Below, piece by piece: positions 9,026 to 16,967 of a stretch of DNA of 64,000 nucleotides; position 1 is the stretch's first letter; every line of letters begins with the position of its first letter. The notes under the pieces were generated by a model. The model was not told the origin of the DNA, did no database searches, and saw only the letters and a list, made by a program, of their open reading frames with translations. The translations under genes and the position numbers were made by a program. The stretch comes from an uncultured Candidatus Poseidoniales archaeon (GTDB lineage Archaea; Thermoplasmatota; Poseidoniia; Poseidoniales; Poseidoniaceae): NCBI GenBank assembly GCA_902605365.1, contig CACLCM010000004.1:1-64000 (forward strand), written 5' to 3'.

Positions 9026-9043
9026 GGTGTTGCTGACAACACC
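9026..9043 (+). promoter_or_regulatory. Stem-loop between divergent mvaS and SMUG1-like genes
   Basis: GGTGTTG (9026-9032), loop CTGA and CAACACC (9037-9043) form a perfect 7-bp stem. A short G/C segment and a run of five T at 9059-9063 follow, so on the plus strand it resembles an intrinsic terminator. It lies between divergent genes, though, where no transcript should need ending, so it may instead be a leader structure or a divergent operator. No known riboswitch fold is recognised. Confidence 0.35.
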
Positions 9044-9088
9044 TTATCGGCCGAGCGGTTTTTGATGAATTACTAGTTGAGATGGTCT

Positions 9089-9817
9089 ATGGGAGTTATT
9101 GATTCGGCCAAGAAACTCTCTCAGTCCTGCGATTCTCTAACGAAGTCTATCCTAAGACAGACGAATCTTGCACATGTTACAAATCCACTGAATTATGCAT
9201 GGGAATATCATGAATCATACCTTTCGCAATATTCAGGACTTGGAGCCAAGACTTTGATGCTCGGAATGAACCCTGGCCCATACGGTATGGCACAATGTGG
9301 AGTCCCCTTTGGAGCCACACATATCGCTAGAGATTTCTTGAAGATAACTGGAGAAATTACCGACCCTGAAGGGCGACATCCGAAACGTCCGATTATAGGA
9401 TTAGATTTTGAGCGACAAGAAGTTAGTGGAACTAGAATTTGGGGCCTTCTAAAACAAATCTGGGATACACCTGAAAATATTCACAAAAACGTGTTTTTGG
9501 TTAACCATTGCCCGCTACTCTTACTCGGCGAAACTGGTAAGAATATCACTCCCGACAAAATCAGTGGAAATGCGGTTAAAAAGTTGTTAAAAGCATGTGA
9601 TGAACATTTGCGTGAAGTAGTAATTGAGCTTGGAATTACGAGAGTTATTGGAATAGGAAAGTATGCTGAAAAGAGAGCGCAGTTGGCTCTTAGCGACCTC
9701 GATGTTGAGATAACAACCTGTTGGCATCCTTCACCCGCATCTCCGCTTGCAAACCGTAATGAAGGAGCCGATTGGCGTGCAAATGTCACCAAGGTTCTGC
9801 TGGGAGAGCATTCATAA
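9089..9817 (+). CDS. SMUG1-like uracil-DNA glycosylase
   Basis: About 242 residues. Removes uracil (and oxidised pyrimidines in known SMUG1 enzymes) from DNA, starting base-excision repair. Motif 1 reads GMNPGPYGMAQCGVPFG (from about residue 59), with the Asn-Pro and Gly-Met pair specific to the SMUG1 family rather than UNG or archaeal family 4/5. The central segment VFLVNHCPLLLLGETGKNITP is also SMUG1-like, and motif 2 is HPSPASPLAN (about residue 213). A TTG 12 bases upstream at 9077 is an alternative start. The acyl-CoA ligase gene starts 23 bp downstream on the same strand. SMUG1 is mostly known from animals and some bacteria, so acquisition by transfer is plausible. Confidence 0.85.
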   Translation: MGVIDSAKKLSQSCDSLTKSILRQTNLAHVTNPLNYAWEYHESYLSQYSGLGAKTLMLGMNPGPYGMAQCGVPFGATHIARDFLKITGEITDPEGRHPKRPIIGLDFERQEVSGTRIWGLLKQIWDTPENIHKNVFLVNHCPLLLLGETGKNITPDKISGNAVKKLLKACDEHLREVVIELGITRVIGIGKYAEKRAQLALSDLDVEITTCWHPSPASPLANRNEGADWRANVTKVLLGEHS

Positions 9818-9840
9818 TCAATACCGCCCCCCACAATTTT

Positions 9841-11742
9841 ATGCCTACTAAAGAAATGGCTTGGCCTAAGCAACCTTCAGACAGACAATGGATAAAACCT
9901 GAGGGAGATGACCCACGAACTTTGTACCAAATGTTGATGGTAAGCCAAGAGAGGTTTGGTGGCGAACCTTGTATTGGATACATACCAAGTGCAGGTATGC
10001 AAAGAGTACACCTCACATACAATGAATTTGGAGATCTTACTACCGCTGTTGCAAAGGGACTACGCGACATTGGAGTAGTTACTGCTGACCGTGTCGCAAT
10101 TATTGTAGACAACTCTGTCGAGTGGGCTGCTCTTTCCTATGGTGCAAACGCTCTAGGTGCTGCTTACACTGCAATGTATACTCATCAGCATGGCAAAGAT
10201 TGGGCTTTCATCCTTAATGATGCAACTCCAAAGGTAGTCGCAGTTCAGAACACAATGGTTCTTGACAAGTTATGTGATGCTCTGGATGACGATGCATGGC
10301 CTGAAGCAGGAGTGATTCTTCTAGGAGATGACCCTGCTAACCAACTACCTCCTGAAGGAGTAACTGTCCGCTCATGGACTGAACTTGTACAAGCTGGACG
10401 TGCTGCTGAAGACTTAGCAGAAATCGCAGATGACCCAAGTGCTCTATCTACTCTAATCTACACATCAGGTACAACTGGTAACCCTAAGGGAGTAATGCTA
10501 TCCAACTGGAACACACTTTCTAACGTACTTTGTGTTCAAGGAGTATTCGAGTTATACCCTGGTGACAAGAACGCTGCGTTCTTGCCTTGGGCTCACTCAT
10601 TCGGTTCAACTTTCGACCTGCACTGGATGATCAGAATGGGAGTTCACATCAATCTAATTTCTGACCTAACAAAGATTGCAGACGAATGTATTGAAATCAA
10701 ACCTGCTGCACTATTAGCAGTTCCTCGTGTCTGGAACAAGTTCTATGACCGTGTTAACTCTCAGTTCGAAAGCGCAACTGGCGTGAAGAAACTATTTGTT
10801 GGCAAGGCTCAGAAGTCTGCTGCAAAGAGAATCGCAAAGGCTGGAGTCGAGTGTGACTCTGTAGCACCTAACGGCTTCTTCGACAAGTTGTGGGACAAGC
10901 TGGTTTGGAAGAAAGTACGCGCACGATTCGGTGGAAACATTCGTTTCTGTATGTCTGGTGCTGCTGCATTATCCCCTGACGTTGCTGGATTCGTTCAGAA
11001 AGTCGGATTCAACTGCTACGAAGGATACGGACTTACCGAAACCAGCCCGCTTGTATCTGCAAACGGATGGATGGGTAAGGGAATGTCTCGCCTGAACACT
11101 GTTGGAATGCCTGCAAATGGTGTCCGTGTTGAAATCGATAAGGATGCATGGGACGACCCAGACCGACCTGATGAAGGTGAAGTCGTAGTATACGGTCCAA
11201 ACATCATGCAAGGATACTGGAACCTTCCAGAAGCTACCGCTGAAGTAATGACTGAAGATGGTGGATTCAGAACTGGTGACTTAGGAAAGATGGTTGATGG
11301 ATACCTATCCATCACTGGCCGTGTCAAGAGCCAATTCAAGTTAGAGAATGGAAAGTATGTATCTCCAGCACCGCTTGAAGAGAACCTCAAACTCAGCCCA
11401 CTTGTTGAGCAATGTATCCTTGACGGACGTAACATGAGAAACACATACCTGATCGTTCACCCTGCTGCAGGTGCACTAAGAAAGGCAGCAAGTGCTGCAG
11501 GTGTATCTGTTCCTGAAGACAATGTTGCTATGTGTAATGATGAAGGAGTCAAGACTTGGCTGCTATCTCACCTTAGAGAGAACAACATGCTTGAACCTAA
11601 GTGGAAAGGATACGAGACTGCTCGTAATATCATCCTAGACCCAGAAGAGTGGACTGTTGACAACGATATGATGACTCCATCATTGAAGGTCAAACTACGA
11701 AACCTTCTGACCCACCACGAAGAAGCGATCAATGCACTTTGA
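9841..11742 (+). CDS. Long-chain acyl-CoA synthetase (AMP-forming)
   Basis: About 633 residues. Activates fatty acids to acyl-CoA through an acyl-adenylate, feeding beta-oxidation or lipid synthesis. The AMP-binding P-loop reads LIYTSGTTGNPKGVMLSN (about residues 204-220), the adenine motif is GYGLTETSP (about 395), and the hinge/C-domain is GDLGKMVDGYLSITGRVKSQFKLENGKYVSP-like with its catalytic lysine. The length and the long central insertion fit the FACL/LC-ACS group. The frame could open earlier at 9772, but that overlaps the SMUG1 gene and adds a Cys-rich leader; the ATG at 9841 gives the family-like N-terminus. The substrate chain length is not determinable. Confidence 0.9.
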   Translation: MPTKEMAWPKQPSDRQWIKPEGDDPRTLYQMLMVSQERFGGEPCIGYIPSAGMQRVHLTYNEFGDLTTAVAKGLRDIGVVTADRVAIIVDNSVEWAALSYGANALGAAYTAMYTHQHGKDWAFILNDATPKVVAVQNTMVLDKLCDALDDDAWPEAGVILLGDDPANQLPPEGVTVRSWTELVQAGRAAEDLAEIADDPSALSTLIYTSGTTGNPKGVMLSNWNTLSNVLCVQGVFELYPGDKNAAFLPWAHSFGSTFDLHWMIRMGVHINLISDLTKIADECIEIKPAALLAVPRVWNKFYDRVNSQFESATGVKKLFVGKAQKSAAKRIAKAGVECDSVAPNGFFDKLWDKLVWKKVRARFGGNIRFCMSGAAALSPDVAGFVQKVGFNCYEGYGLTETSPLVSANGWMGKGMSRLNTVGMPANGVRVEIDKDAWDDPDRPDEGEVVVYGPNIMQGYWNLPEATAEVMTEDGGFRTGDLGKMVDGYLSITGRVKSQFKLENGKYVSPAPLEENLKLSPLVEQCILDGRNMRNTYLIVHPAAGALRKAASAAGVSVPEDNVAMCNDEGVKTWLLSHLRENNMLEPKWKGYETARNIILDPEEWTVDNDMMTPSLKVKLRNLLTHHEEAINAL

Positions 11743-11785
11743 TTCCGGCACTGCATTGATTAAGTCCACTAACTGTGGTATTAGC

Positions 11786-11989
11786 ATGCGCAAGGCCATA
11801 GCACTAGTTTTACTACTTGCTCTTGGCACAATGCCTCTGCAAACTTCTGCTCAAGTATCAGTACCAGCAGTTGACCTACAATGTTCACATTCAGCCGATT
11901 TGGACAAACAAATCGAAGAACTTCAACAAAAGAAGAACGAGATGATTGCGCAAGAAGATGTCACCGAACAGATGTTCAATGATGACTGA
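11786..11989 (+). CDS. Small secreted protein
   Basis: 67 residues from the ATG at 11786: a clear signal peptide (MRKAIALVLLLALGTMPLQT, then Ser-Ala-Gln cleavage site) followed by ~45 residues with one Cys and a Glu/Lys/Gln-rich helix. An upstream ATG at 11732 overlaps the acyl-CoA ligase stop and adds no sensible leader. No family is recognised. It ends head to head with the small membrane protein encoded on the other strand, whose stop begins one base later. Confidence 0.65.
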   Translation: MRKAIALVLLLALGTMPLQTSAQVSVPAVDLQCSHSADLDKQIEELQQKKNEMIAQEDVTEQMFNDD

Positions 11990-12289
11990 TTATTCGAAGG
12001 CTGTGAAGGCACTGGCTGTTCTCGCCTTAGATCTGAGGAGCATCTTGCGGCGCATTTCTGCTTCGCGACGAGCTTTCAATTCACTCTTCATTCCAGGACA
12101 AGCAATCATACAAACGCCTAGTCCAAGAACCGCTCCACCTGTAAGTGAAATCCACATAGGAATTCCAAGGATTAGTGCATTAGCACCTCCAGCAACTAGA
12201 CCTATTGCAAGACCGATTCCGAGAGGCTTCTCGGCGATCCTCAACAGGGTAGCGCTGCCCTGAATTACTTCCTTCAATGGAGTAGTCAT
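11990..12289 (-). CDS. Small two-span membrane protein
   Basis: 99 residues. Two hydrophobic, glycine-rich segments (about residues 23-42 and 44-64) are followed by a strongly basic C-terminal tail that would sit in the cytoplasm. The span contains repeated G-x-x-x-G-type steps and an I-A-C-P-G end. No transporter or enzyme motif is visible. It converges with the small secreted protein gene, with stops adjacent. Function unknown. Confidence 0.65.
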   Translation of the reverse strand: MTTPLKEVIQGSATLLRIAEKPLGIGLAIGLVAGGANALILGIPMWISLTGGAVLGLGVCMIACPGMKSELKARREAEMRRKMLLRSKARTASAFTAFE

Positions 12290-12525
12290 TTCAAAGAGAG
12301 TAATAAAGTCGGCTAATAAATTAACCTCCGGTAAAGATAAGCAATATATTGATTGTCAAACCAATAGGAACCAACCAACTATGATGATAGTGATTTGAGG
12401 CAAGTTGGAAGTCATTTTTGAAAGCCTCAAATCGTGAGGTTTAAATGGCCTCGCTGCAACATTAGGGGTACCTTCTTAGGCCGTCGCATTAGCACGTACA
12501 AAAGTCGAAGACGGGGGTCAGGAAC
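12290..12525. promoter_or_regulatory. Divergent intergenic region with 10-bp inverted repeat
   Basis: The gap separates the minus-strand membrane protein from the plus-strand 173-residue gene. GATTTGAGGC (12392-12401) is the exact reverse complement of GCCTCAAATC (12424-12433), with a 22-base loop. The right arm can instead pair locally (CCTCA at 12426-12430 with TGAGG at 12435-12439), so two mutually exclusive structures are possible. A GTTTAAATG-like AT-rich element follows at about 12438-12447. It could be an operator or a leader switch; no known riboswitch is recognised. The ATG at 12526 is preceded by a G-rich ribosome-binding sequence. Confidence 0.4.
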
Positions 12526-13047
12526 ATGGCAAATGGAACAGCATATGATGAGATATTGGAAGTGAATTACGAGTTTTACATTGTGGAGAATGAAATTGAA
12601 ATGTCATTCGAAGATTTCCGTTGTGAAGTCGATGTCAAATACCGCAGAGAACACAACCAATTCCCTCTATGGGATGACGAGATGGAAGACCGCTTAGACG
12701 ATATTGCCGACGGAATCGGTAATGAATTCTTATCTGCGGCAATACAAGCAGCTGCTGAATTAGAATCTGGGTTTCAGCATGCCAAACTAAAGGAGAAGTT
12801 CCTTGGGCATGTCGAAGTCTTCCTGAGATGCAAGTCAATGGCATACGAACAAGAATATCCTCAAACTCGACTCTTGAAAAGAAAGGACATCTGGAGCATA
12901 CAAAAGCTCGACTTCGACCGCGATGAAATCTTCGTGGAAGATGCTTACATGGAGTTGTTTGAGGAACTTGTCGAGGAAGGTTACTTCAAACTGGTAGAAT
13001 CAGGCGGAGACCATAAACATGACATCTTCCACGTGACTGAAGTCTGA
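12526..13047 (+). CDS. Unknown acidic helical protein
   Basis: 173 residues, strongly acidic and predicted largely helical, with many Glu/Asp and aromatic residues. No signal peptide, membrane span, Cys cluster or nucleotide-binding motif is seen. It is convergent with the T5orf172 nuclease gene, whose stop codon begins at the very next base, so the two ends are directly abutted. Its start has a purine-rich Shine-Dalgarno-like stretch 5-15 bases upstream. I do not recognise the family. It lies at the left edge of the accessory-looking region and could belong to it or to the core genome. Confidence 0.65.
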   Translation: MANGTAYDEILEVNYEFYIVENEIEMSFEDFRCEVDVKYRREHNQFPLWDDEMEDRLDDIADGIGNEFLSAAIQAAAELESGFQHAKLKEKFLGHVEVFLRCKSMAYEQEYPQTRLLKRKDIWSIQKLDFDRDEIFVEDAYMELFEELVEEGYFKLVESGGDHKHDIFHVTEV

Positions 13048-14091
13048 TCAATAAGCACGGTAATCCGTTACTTTGAATCGATTTATCGACGATTGTGGAA
13101 CAAGGAATGACTCATACAGGTTGGATTCCGCATTCTTTAGCGCAGTCGCATCTAGGCGTGTTGATTCTTTCATTATGCGCTTCCAAGCACATATACCTTC
13201 TATTCCCTCATTAACTCCACATGAATGTTGTAATTTTAGTGAATATATTTCCGCTTCAATTCTTGCCTTAGATTCTGCTTCATGTAATTCAAGCCATTCT
13301 TTGTGAAGAGTTTCAACCGAAGCGCTTCTGTTAACCATGGACTCTTTCACTGACTTCACTTCTGGCAACTTGGCTTTAGCAGCCTTACATTGTTCATTTG
13401 TCGTTGCGAAGGCGTTCACTGCAGTTGGTTTAGCTGTAATCTTGTAGCCACGTGAAAGTTTTGTTTCAGTAACTGTATATTTCGCTATTATTTCGGGGTG
13501 AGCTTTTGTGAACGAATCTTTGTCAAATGTAGGGTTACGATTAACTGTAGAATGAGTAGAAATATCTTCAATTCCACCGTTGTCCAAAGTCAATGCACGC
13601 AATTTCACTGTACAGATATCTTGGTTGAGTTTACAAAGTACTCTTTCTTTTTCAAACTTAATGAAATTCTCATAGTCGCTTTTATTCTGAGGAGTAGGTT
13701 CGACAAGTTTTCCGTTGGACTCTACATCCTTCAAGTCAATTAACTCAGACGCTTCTGGTTGAACTGTATTCAGTAATTCATTCACACGAATTGCTTCTTC
13801 AACAACCTCATCTAATTCAGCTTGATCAAGGTGAAACCATTCACCATGTACTCTTTTTGTTGCGAATCGGTGATGCATGTAGGTTTCTAAATCATCAATA
13901 AAGTGAGTCCTTATGCTCGGCACTACCTCAATGATATCCCTAGGGTTGCCAGTCTGATGGTCATTCATTCTTGCAGCCACTGGACGGTCATGGTCTGTTT
14001 TTCCAATCTTCACATAGCCGAATGATTCACCGGTTTTGAAATCGGTTTCGCCCAAAAAATAGAGCCACCCTGCCTTGTTGGTTAGTGCCAT
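13048..14091 (-). CDS. T5orf172 (MUG113, GIY-YIG-like) domain protein
   Basis: About 347 residues. Residues ~5-90 match the T5orf172/MUG113 domain, a GIY-YIG superfamily nuclease module: AGWLYFLGE start, GYVKIGKT, RMNDHQTGNPRDI, then a helix with HxxF-like residues and GEWFHL. This domain is found in phage and mobile-element proteins and in some fungal proteins; catalytic activity here is inferred. The C-terminal ~250 residues are Glu/Lys/Ala-rich and probably helical, without a recognised domain. ATG 14091 is preferred to GTG 14100. The gene lies 56 bp downstream of the AAA ATPase gene on the same strand, so the two are probably cotranscribed and may work together. Confidence 0.75.
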   Translation of the reverse strand: MALTNKAGWLYFLGETDFKTGESFGYVKIGKTDHDRPVAARMNDHQTGNPRDIIEVVPSIRTHFIDDLETYMHHRFATKRVHGEWFHLDQAELDEVVEEAIRVNELLNTVQPEASELIDLKDVESNGKLVEPTPQNKSDYENFIKFEKERVLCKLNQDICTVKLRALTLDNGGIEDISTHSTVNRNPTFDKDSFTKAHPEIIAKYTVTETKLSRGYKITAKPTAVNAFATTNEQCKAAKAKLPEVKSVKESMVNRSASVETLHKEWLELHEAESKARIEAEIYSLKLQHSCGVNEGIEGICAWKRIMKESTRLDATALKNAESNLYESFLVPQSSINRFKVTDYRAY

Positions 14092-14147
14092 AAGCCTCAC
14101 ATCTCGCTGCTCATAGCCCTACATAGAAGATGCGGTATGATGAATGC

Positions 14148-15584
14148 CTAAACTACAGAGACTTCTGAGTTTCTACCACTGTCTTGATTTAGACCAGGAG
14201 TTGGCTTGTAAGCCATACCTCTGCGCTGAAGAACATCCTTCAATCCGAACTCTAAATCGGCGACCTCGATTTCTTCTCTCTCGTTAGAAATCACTTCAAT
14301 CATCGCTGTTTGAACAACTTCTCTAATCCAAGCTCCTGAAAGTCCCTTAGACTTAGATGCGATGCTATCGATGCCCTTTCCGGTATGGACCTTAGTAGGC
14401 ATATTGCGCAACAAGTTCTGAATGATTTGCTTGCGTTGATTCTTATCTGGGAGTGGTACTTCGATGATGCGGTCAAAGCGGCCAGGACGGTCTGAAATTG
14501 CAGGGTCGATGTTCTCGGTGTGATTTGTTGTTGCAAGAATGACAATTCCATTGTTAGGCTCCATGCCATCCATTGCCTGCAGGTATTCTCCAAGAATAGG
14601 GTGGTCGGTGAACTTTCTACTGACTGTTCCAGCAGTATCTATGTCTTCGATGATAACCAAAGTAGGCGATAGACGGCGAGCAAGTTTGAATGCTGTCTTT
14701 ACATCATGACGCTGCTGAATCATTTCTGCGGAGATTAGGATAGTTGTAGTCTCGGCTTCTGCTGCAAGAGACTTGGCATACATCGTCTTACCAGTACCTG
14801 GTGCACCAGAAAGAATAACTCCTCGAGAATTAGGCAGCCCTCTATCACCAAGAATCGGCATAAGGCGCAAGAAGTCAAGGACATCTTTCTTGAGTTGAGA
14901 ACGGATAGTTGGATTCCAAGCTAGCAATTCATCTACCATTTCGCTACGCTTCATGAAGTTGTAACTCATGTCAAAGAAAGCACCATTCAATGGACCATTG
15001 GCATAGAAATCTTCTTCCAATTCATCGAGTAGTTCAACACCACGTCCTTCAGTATTAGTGATGAAAACAATACGCTGATCTCCATCTTGGTCCTGTGACA
15101 AGATGATTGCAAAGCGTTCACCATCACGCTCATAGAATCTGTAACCTGATTGAATAAAACGCTTGGAACCTTGGTCACCAAGTTGGAGATTGCCATAAGT
15201 TGCTTGAGTTTCCATCTTTCCTTCTAGGTCGAACTCTTTGACCAGGTCCTTAGGGGAATAGAAGTCATCGATATGCAACTTGATTAGCGAGCCCAAGTTA
15301 TTGTTCCAATATCTGAAGTCCATGTGGTCTTCTCCGCCAATGAATTCTCTAGTCATTTTACGAGCAAGGGAGAAATTTGGAGGATTTACCTTTTCCTTAG
15401 CAGCCTTCTTCTTAGCTTCGTATTCTTCTAAGTCAACCTCGAATTTACCGAAAGGTGTGTTAACTGTAAAGGTTGAAGCATCATTGGAATCTTCTTCCAT
15501 ATAATCGACATCATCACCTAATGCTCTAACTTCTTCCAATAAATCATCTAATTCGCTCAATGCATCTTCTACTCTTCTATCCAT
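14148..15584 (-). CDS. AAA ATPase, SpoVK/Bcs1-like
   Basis: 478 residues. The N-terminal ~220 residues hold an acidic coiled segment and a non-enzymatic domain of unknown fold. The AAA module follows: Walker A GAPGTGKT, Walker B LVIIEDID (Glu-Asp-Ile-Asp, as in Bcs1/SpoVK-type AAAs), sensor 1 ILATTNH and the arginine-finger region DRPGRFDR. A short helical lid ends the protein. It is expected to form a hexamer that remodels a protein or nucleoprotein partner. ATG 15584 has a GGTGAG ribosome-binding sequence just upstream; GTG 15593 lies inside that sequence. The promoter lies inside a palindrome at 15663-15690. The T5orf172 gene follows on the same strand. Confidence 0.85.
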   Translation of the reverse strand: MDRRVEDALSELDDLLEEVRALGDDVDYMEEDSNDASTFTVNTPFGKFEVDLEEYEAKKKAAKEKVNPPNFSLARKMTREFIGGEDHMDFRYWNNNLGSLIKLHIDDFYSPKDLVKEFDLEGKMETQATYGNLQLGDQGSKRFIQSGYRFYERDGERFAIILSQDQDGDQRIVFITNTEGRGVELLDELEEDFYANGPLNGAFFDMSYNFMKRSEMVDELLAWNPTIRSQLKKDVLDFLRLMPILGDRGLPNSRGVILSGAPGTGKTMYAKSLAAEAETTTILISAEMIQQRHDVKTAFKLARRLSPTLVIIEDIDTAGTVSRKFTDHPILGEYLQAMDGMEPNNGIVILATTNHTENIDPAISDRPGRFDRIIEVPLPDKNQRKQIIQNLLRNMPTKVHTGKGIDSIASKSKGLSGAWIREVVQTAMIEVISNEREEIEVADLEFGLKDVLQRRGMAYKPTPGLNQDSGRNSEVSVV

Positions 15585-15662
15585 ATTTCTCACCTTATTC
15601 TTCTATTTGTGACCCGAAATTACCCAAGTCCAAGTATTGGACTATCGCAACAAAAATACAGT

Positions 15663-15690
15663 TTGTCAGGAGTCATATAAACCCTGACAA
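15663..15690 (-). promoter_or_regulatory. Palindromic operator centred on the AAA-gene TATA box
   Basis: TTGTCAGG (15663-15670) and CCTGACAA (15683-15690) are perfect 8-base inverted arms separated by 12 bases. On the minus strand the spacer reads GTTTATATGACT, a good archaeal TATA box, about 80-95 bases before the AAA start codon. A dimeric regulator bound to the arms would cover the TATA box and block TBP/TFB, so repression is the simplest reading. The same GTTTATATG core occurs upstream of the 175-residue gene at 16692-16698, but without the arms. Confidence 0.6.
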
Positions 15691-15744
15691 TTGTATGTTG
15701 CGAAGTAAATCTTCGGGAAAATGAATAATGGAATTTGGAAGTGT

Positions 15745-15828
15745 TGAGGCGAACACAGGGCCGAAGCCCTGTGTCCGCCAGAATCCCTCACATCTCAGTG
15801 AGGTGTTACGAACTCAAAGTCCGAAGTG
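15745..15828 (-). repeat. 84-bp direct repeat, copy 1 (left boundary of the module)
   Basis: All 84 bases are identical to 18810-18893. Read on the minus strand, it begins with codons that can end a frame as His-Phe-Gly-Leu-stop. A small hairpin follows (CCTCAC/GTGAGG, 15786-15803), then a long one at 15748-15779: a 14-bp stem with one G-U pair, closed by a C(UUCG)G tetraloop. On the plus strand the same stem would have an A-C mismatch and a CGAA loop, so the RNA is most likely made from the minus strand. Possible roles: attachment-site copy, terminator or small structured RNA. Confidence 0.8.
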
Positions 15829-15866
15829 ATCTTGACTAGTTTGCTCTTCTCTTTTCGGACGGCAGA

Positions 15867-16145
15867 TTAAGTCATGGATCCTTGGCCTAACATTTTGAGA
15901 AACTCTAGAAACTTTGAACCATCAGGTTGATTCTTAATGATGTACATTCTGAAATCGATTTCATCGGCATCCAATCCCCCTGAAACTATTTCTTTAAACG
16001 CTCTCTTTGCAGGAGTTTCAGGGTTATATTTACCTGAACGCTTCCCTGACTTGTGATCGAAATACTCCTTAATTAGAGAGTCTCTATAGGCTACGCACAT
16101 GCAACATTCACAATCCGAACCGTTATTATGCTTCACAGATAACAC
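15867..16145 (-). CDS. Small unknown protein with Cys cluster
   Basis: 92 residues from a GTG at 16145 (GTG 16136 is an alternative). The N-terminus has a compact Cys group, CECCMC, within residues 12-17, possibly metal-binding. The rest is basic and helical. Its start overlaps the end of the 175-residue gene by 20 bases in another frame, which suggests translational coupling on one mRNA. No homologue is recognised. Its stop lies 38 bp before repeat copy 1. Confidence 0.55.
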   Translation of the reverse strand: MLSVKHNNGSDCECCMCVAYRDSLIKEYFDHKSGKRSGKYNPETPAKRAFKEIVSGGLDADEIDFRMYIIKNQPDGSKFLEFLKMLGQGSMT

Positions 16146-16653
16146 CTGAGGCTAGAAATGACTGATATTTTTCCAAATAGTATTCATCATTGGAAAAGGT
16201 ATCTTCTGCAGCTTCGAAAGCACCTTTCAGAACAAATTTGCTGTAAATGAAGCTTTGCTCTGCATCTTTCGCAATAATATTTTCTAACTCAGTGATTGGG
16301 TTATTCAATTCTAAACAGATTAAAGTGGCATAGAACGGTCCGTCAGGGCTCCATTGAAACAACTCAAGTTGGGATTCTACCAACTTTGTTGGGTCAACAT
16401 TCAGCTTGACGTAATTCTTGACCATTGTGAAGAGTACAGCCATTGGAGTCCAAGCTGCCTGCCCAGGATGGAATGTTCTTGTGCCCAACAGTGGGTGCTT
16501 TGCATCATCTGAATCTGCCCATATCTTACGGTCATCCAGCTTATGGTTTGGGAACGATTCCCATACCTGCTTCTTTCGTTCTTTATCAGCAATGGCGGCT
16601 TGATAAGCCTCCATCGCCTCGCTCTGGTTTACATTTTGCAATTCTTGTCGCAT
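16126..16653 (-). CDS. Unknown protein of the repeat-bracketed module
   Basis: 175 residues with no recognised domain. The N-terminus is helical and charged, the middle contains Pro/Trp-rich turns, and the C-terminal half is acidic and helical. No signal peptide or membrane segment. A TATA-like element (minus-strand TTTATAT, 16692-16698) lies ~40-45 bases before the ATG at 16653. It overlaps the following 92-residue gene by 20 bases and is divergent from the 601-residue gene. Confidence 0.6.
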   Translation of the reverse strand: MRQELQNVNQSEAMEAYQAAIADKERKKQVWESFPNHKLDDRKIWADSDDAKHPLLGTRTFHPGQAAWTPMAVLFTMVKNYVKLNVDPTKLVESQLELFQWSPDGPFYATLICLELNNPITELENIIAKDAEQSFIYSKFVLKGAFEAAEDTFSNDEYYLEKYQSFLASGVICEA

Positions 16654-16967
16654 TATAGCACCTCTGGCAACCCTGCCGACCTACCCCCCCCATATAAACA
16701 CCTCGATTCGTATCGAGTGTTGATTCAATTTATTAGCACAAATTTTCTATTTTGCCTCTAAAAAGTAGTAACAAGTATAATTTTATTTGCAGTATTTACA
16801 TAGTTAGAAAGGCATGCTTTTTTCAAAATTACTTCCTAGACATCGATTTTGAACCCAATCATGATTTCCTTGCTAATTAATTCGTGAATTTATGAATATA
16901 TTAATATTTGTAACTTTTTCCATGAAGAAATAGTAATATTTATTTATAGCCGAAACTAGGATGTATT
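16654..16967. promoter_or_regulatory. AT-rich divergent intergenic region with two promoters
   Basis: 314 bases without a gene. Leftward: TTTATAT on the minus strand at 16692-16698, ~40 bases before the 175-residue gene. A run of eight C (about 16684-16691) lies beside it. A hairpin at 16697-16721 (AACAC-C-TCGAT / ATCGAGTGTT, one bulged C, loop TCGT) overlaps the edge of that TATA box. Rightward: TTTATAG at 16943-16949, placed 25 bases before ATG 16968, which predicts an essentially leaderless transcript for the 601-residue gene. The middle (16725-16935) is AT-rich, with nothing recognisable. Confidence 0.5.

Noticed and set aside
9772..9840. N-terminal extension of the acyl-CoA ligase
   Set aside because: It would overlap the SMUG1-like gene and encode a leader unlike the family; ATG 9841 fits better.
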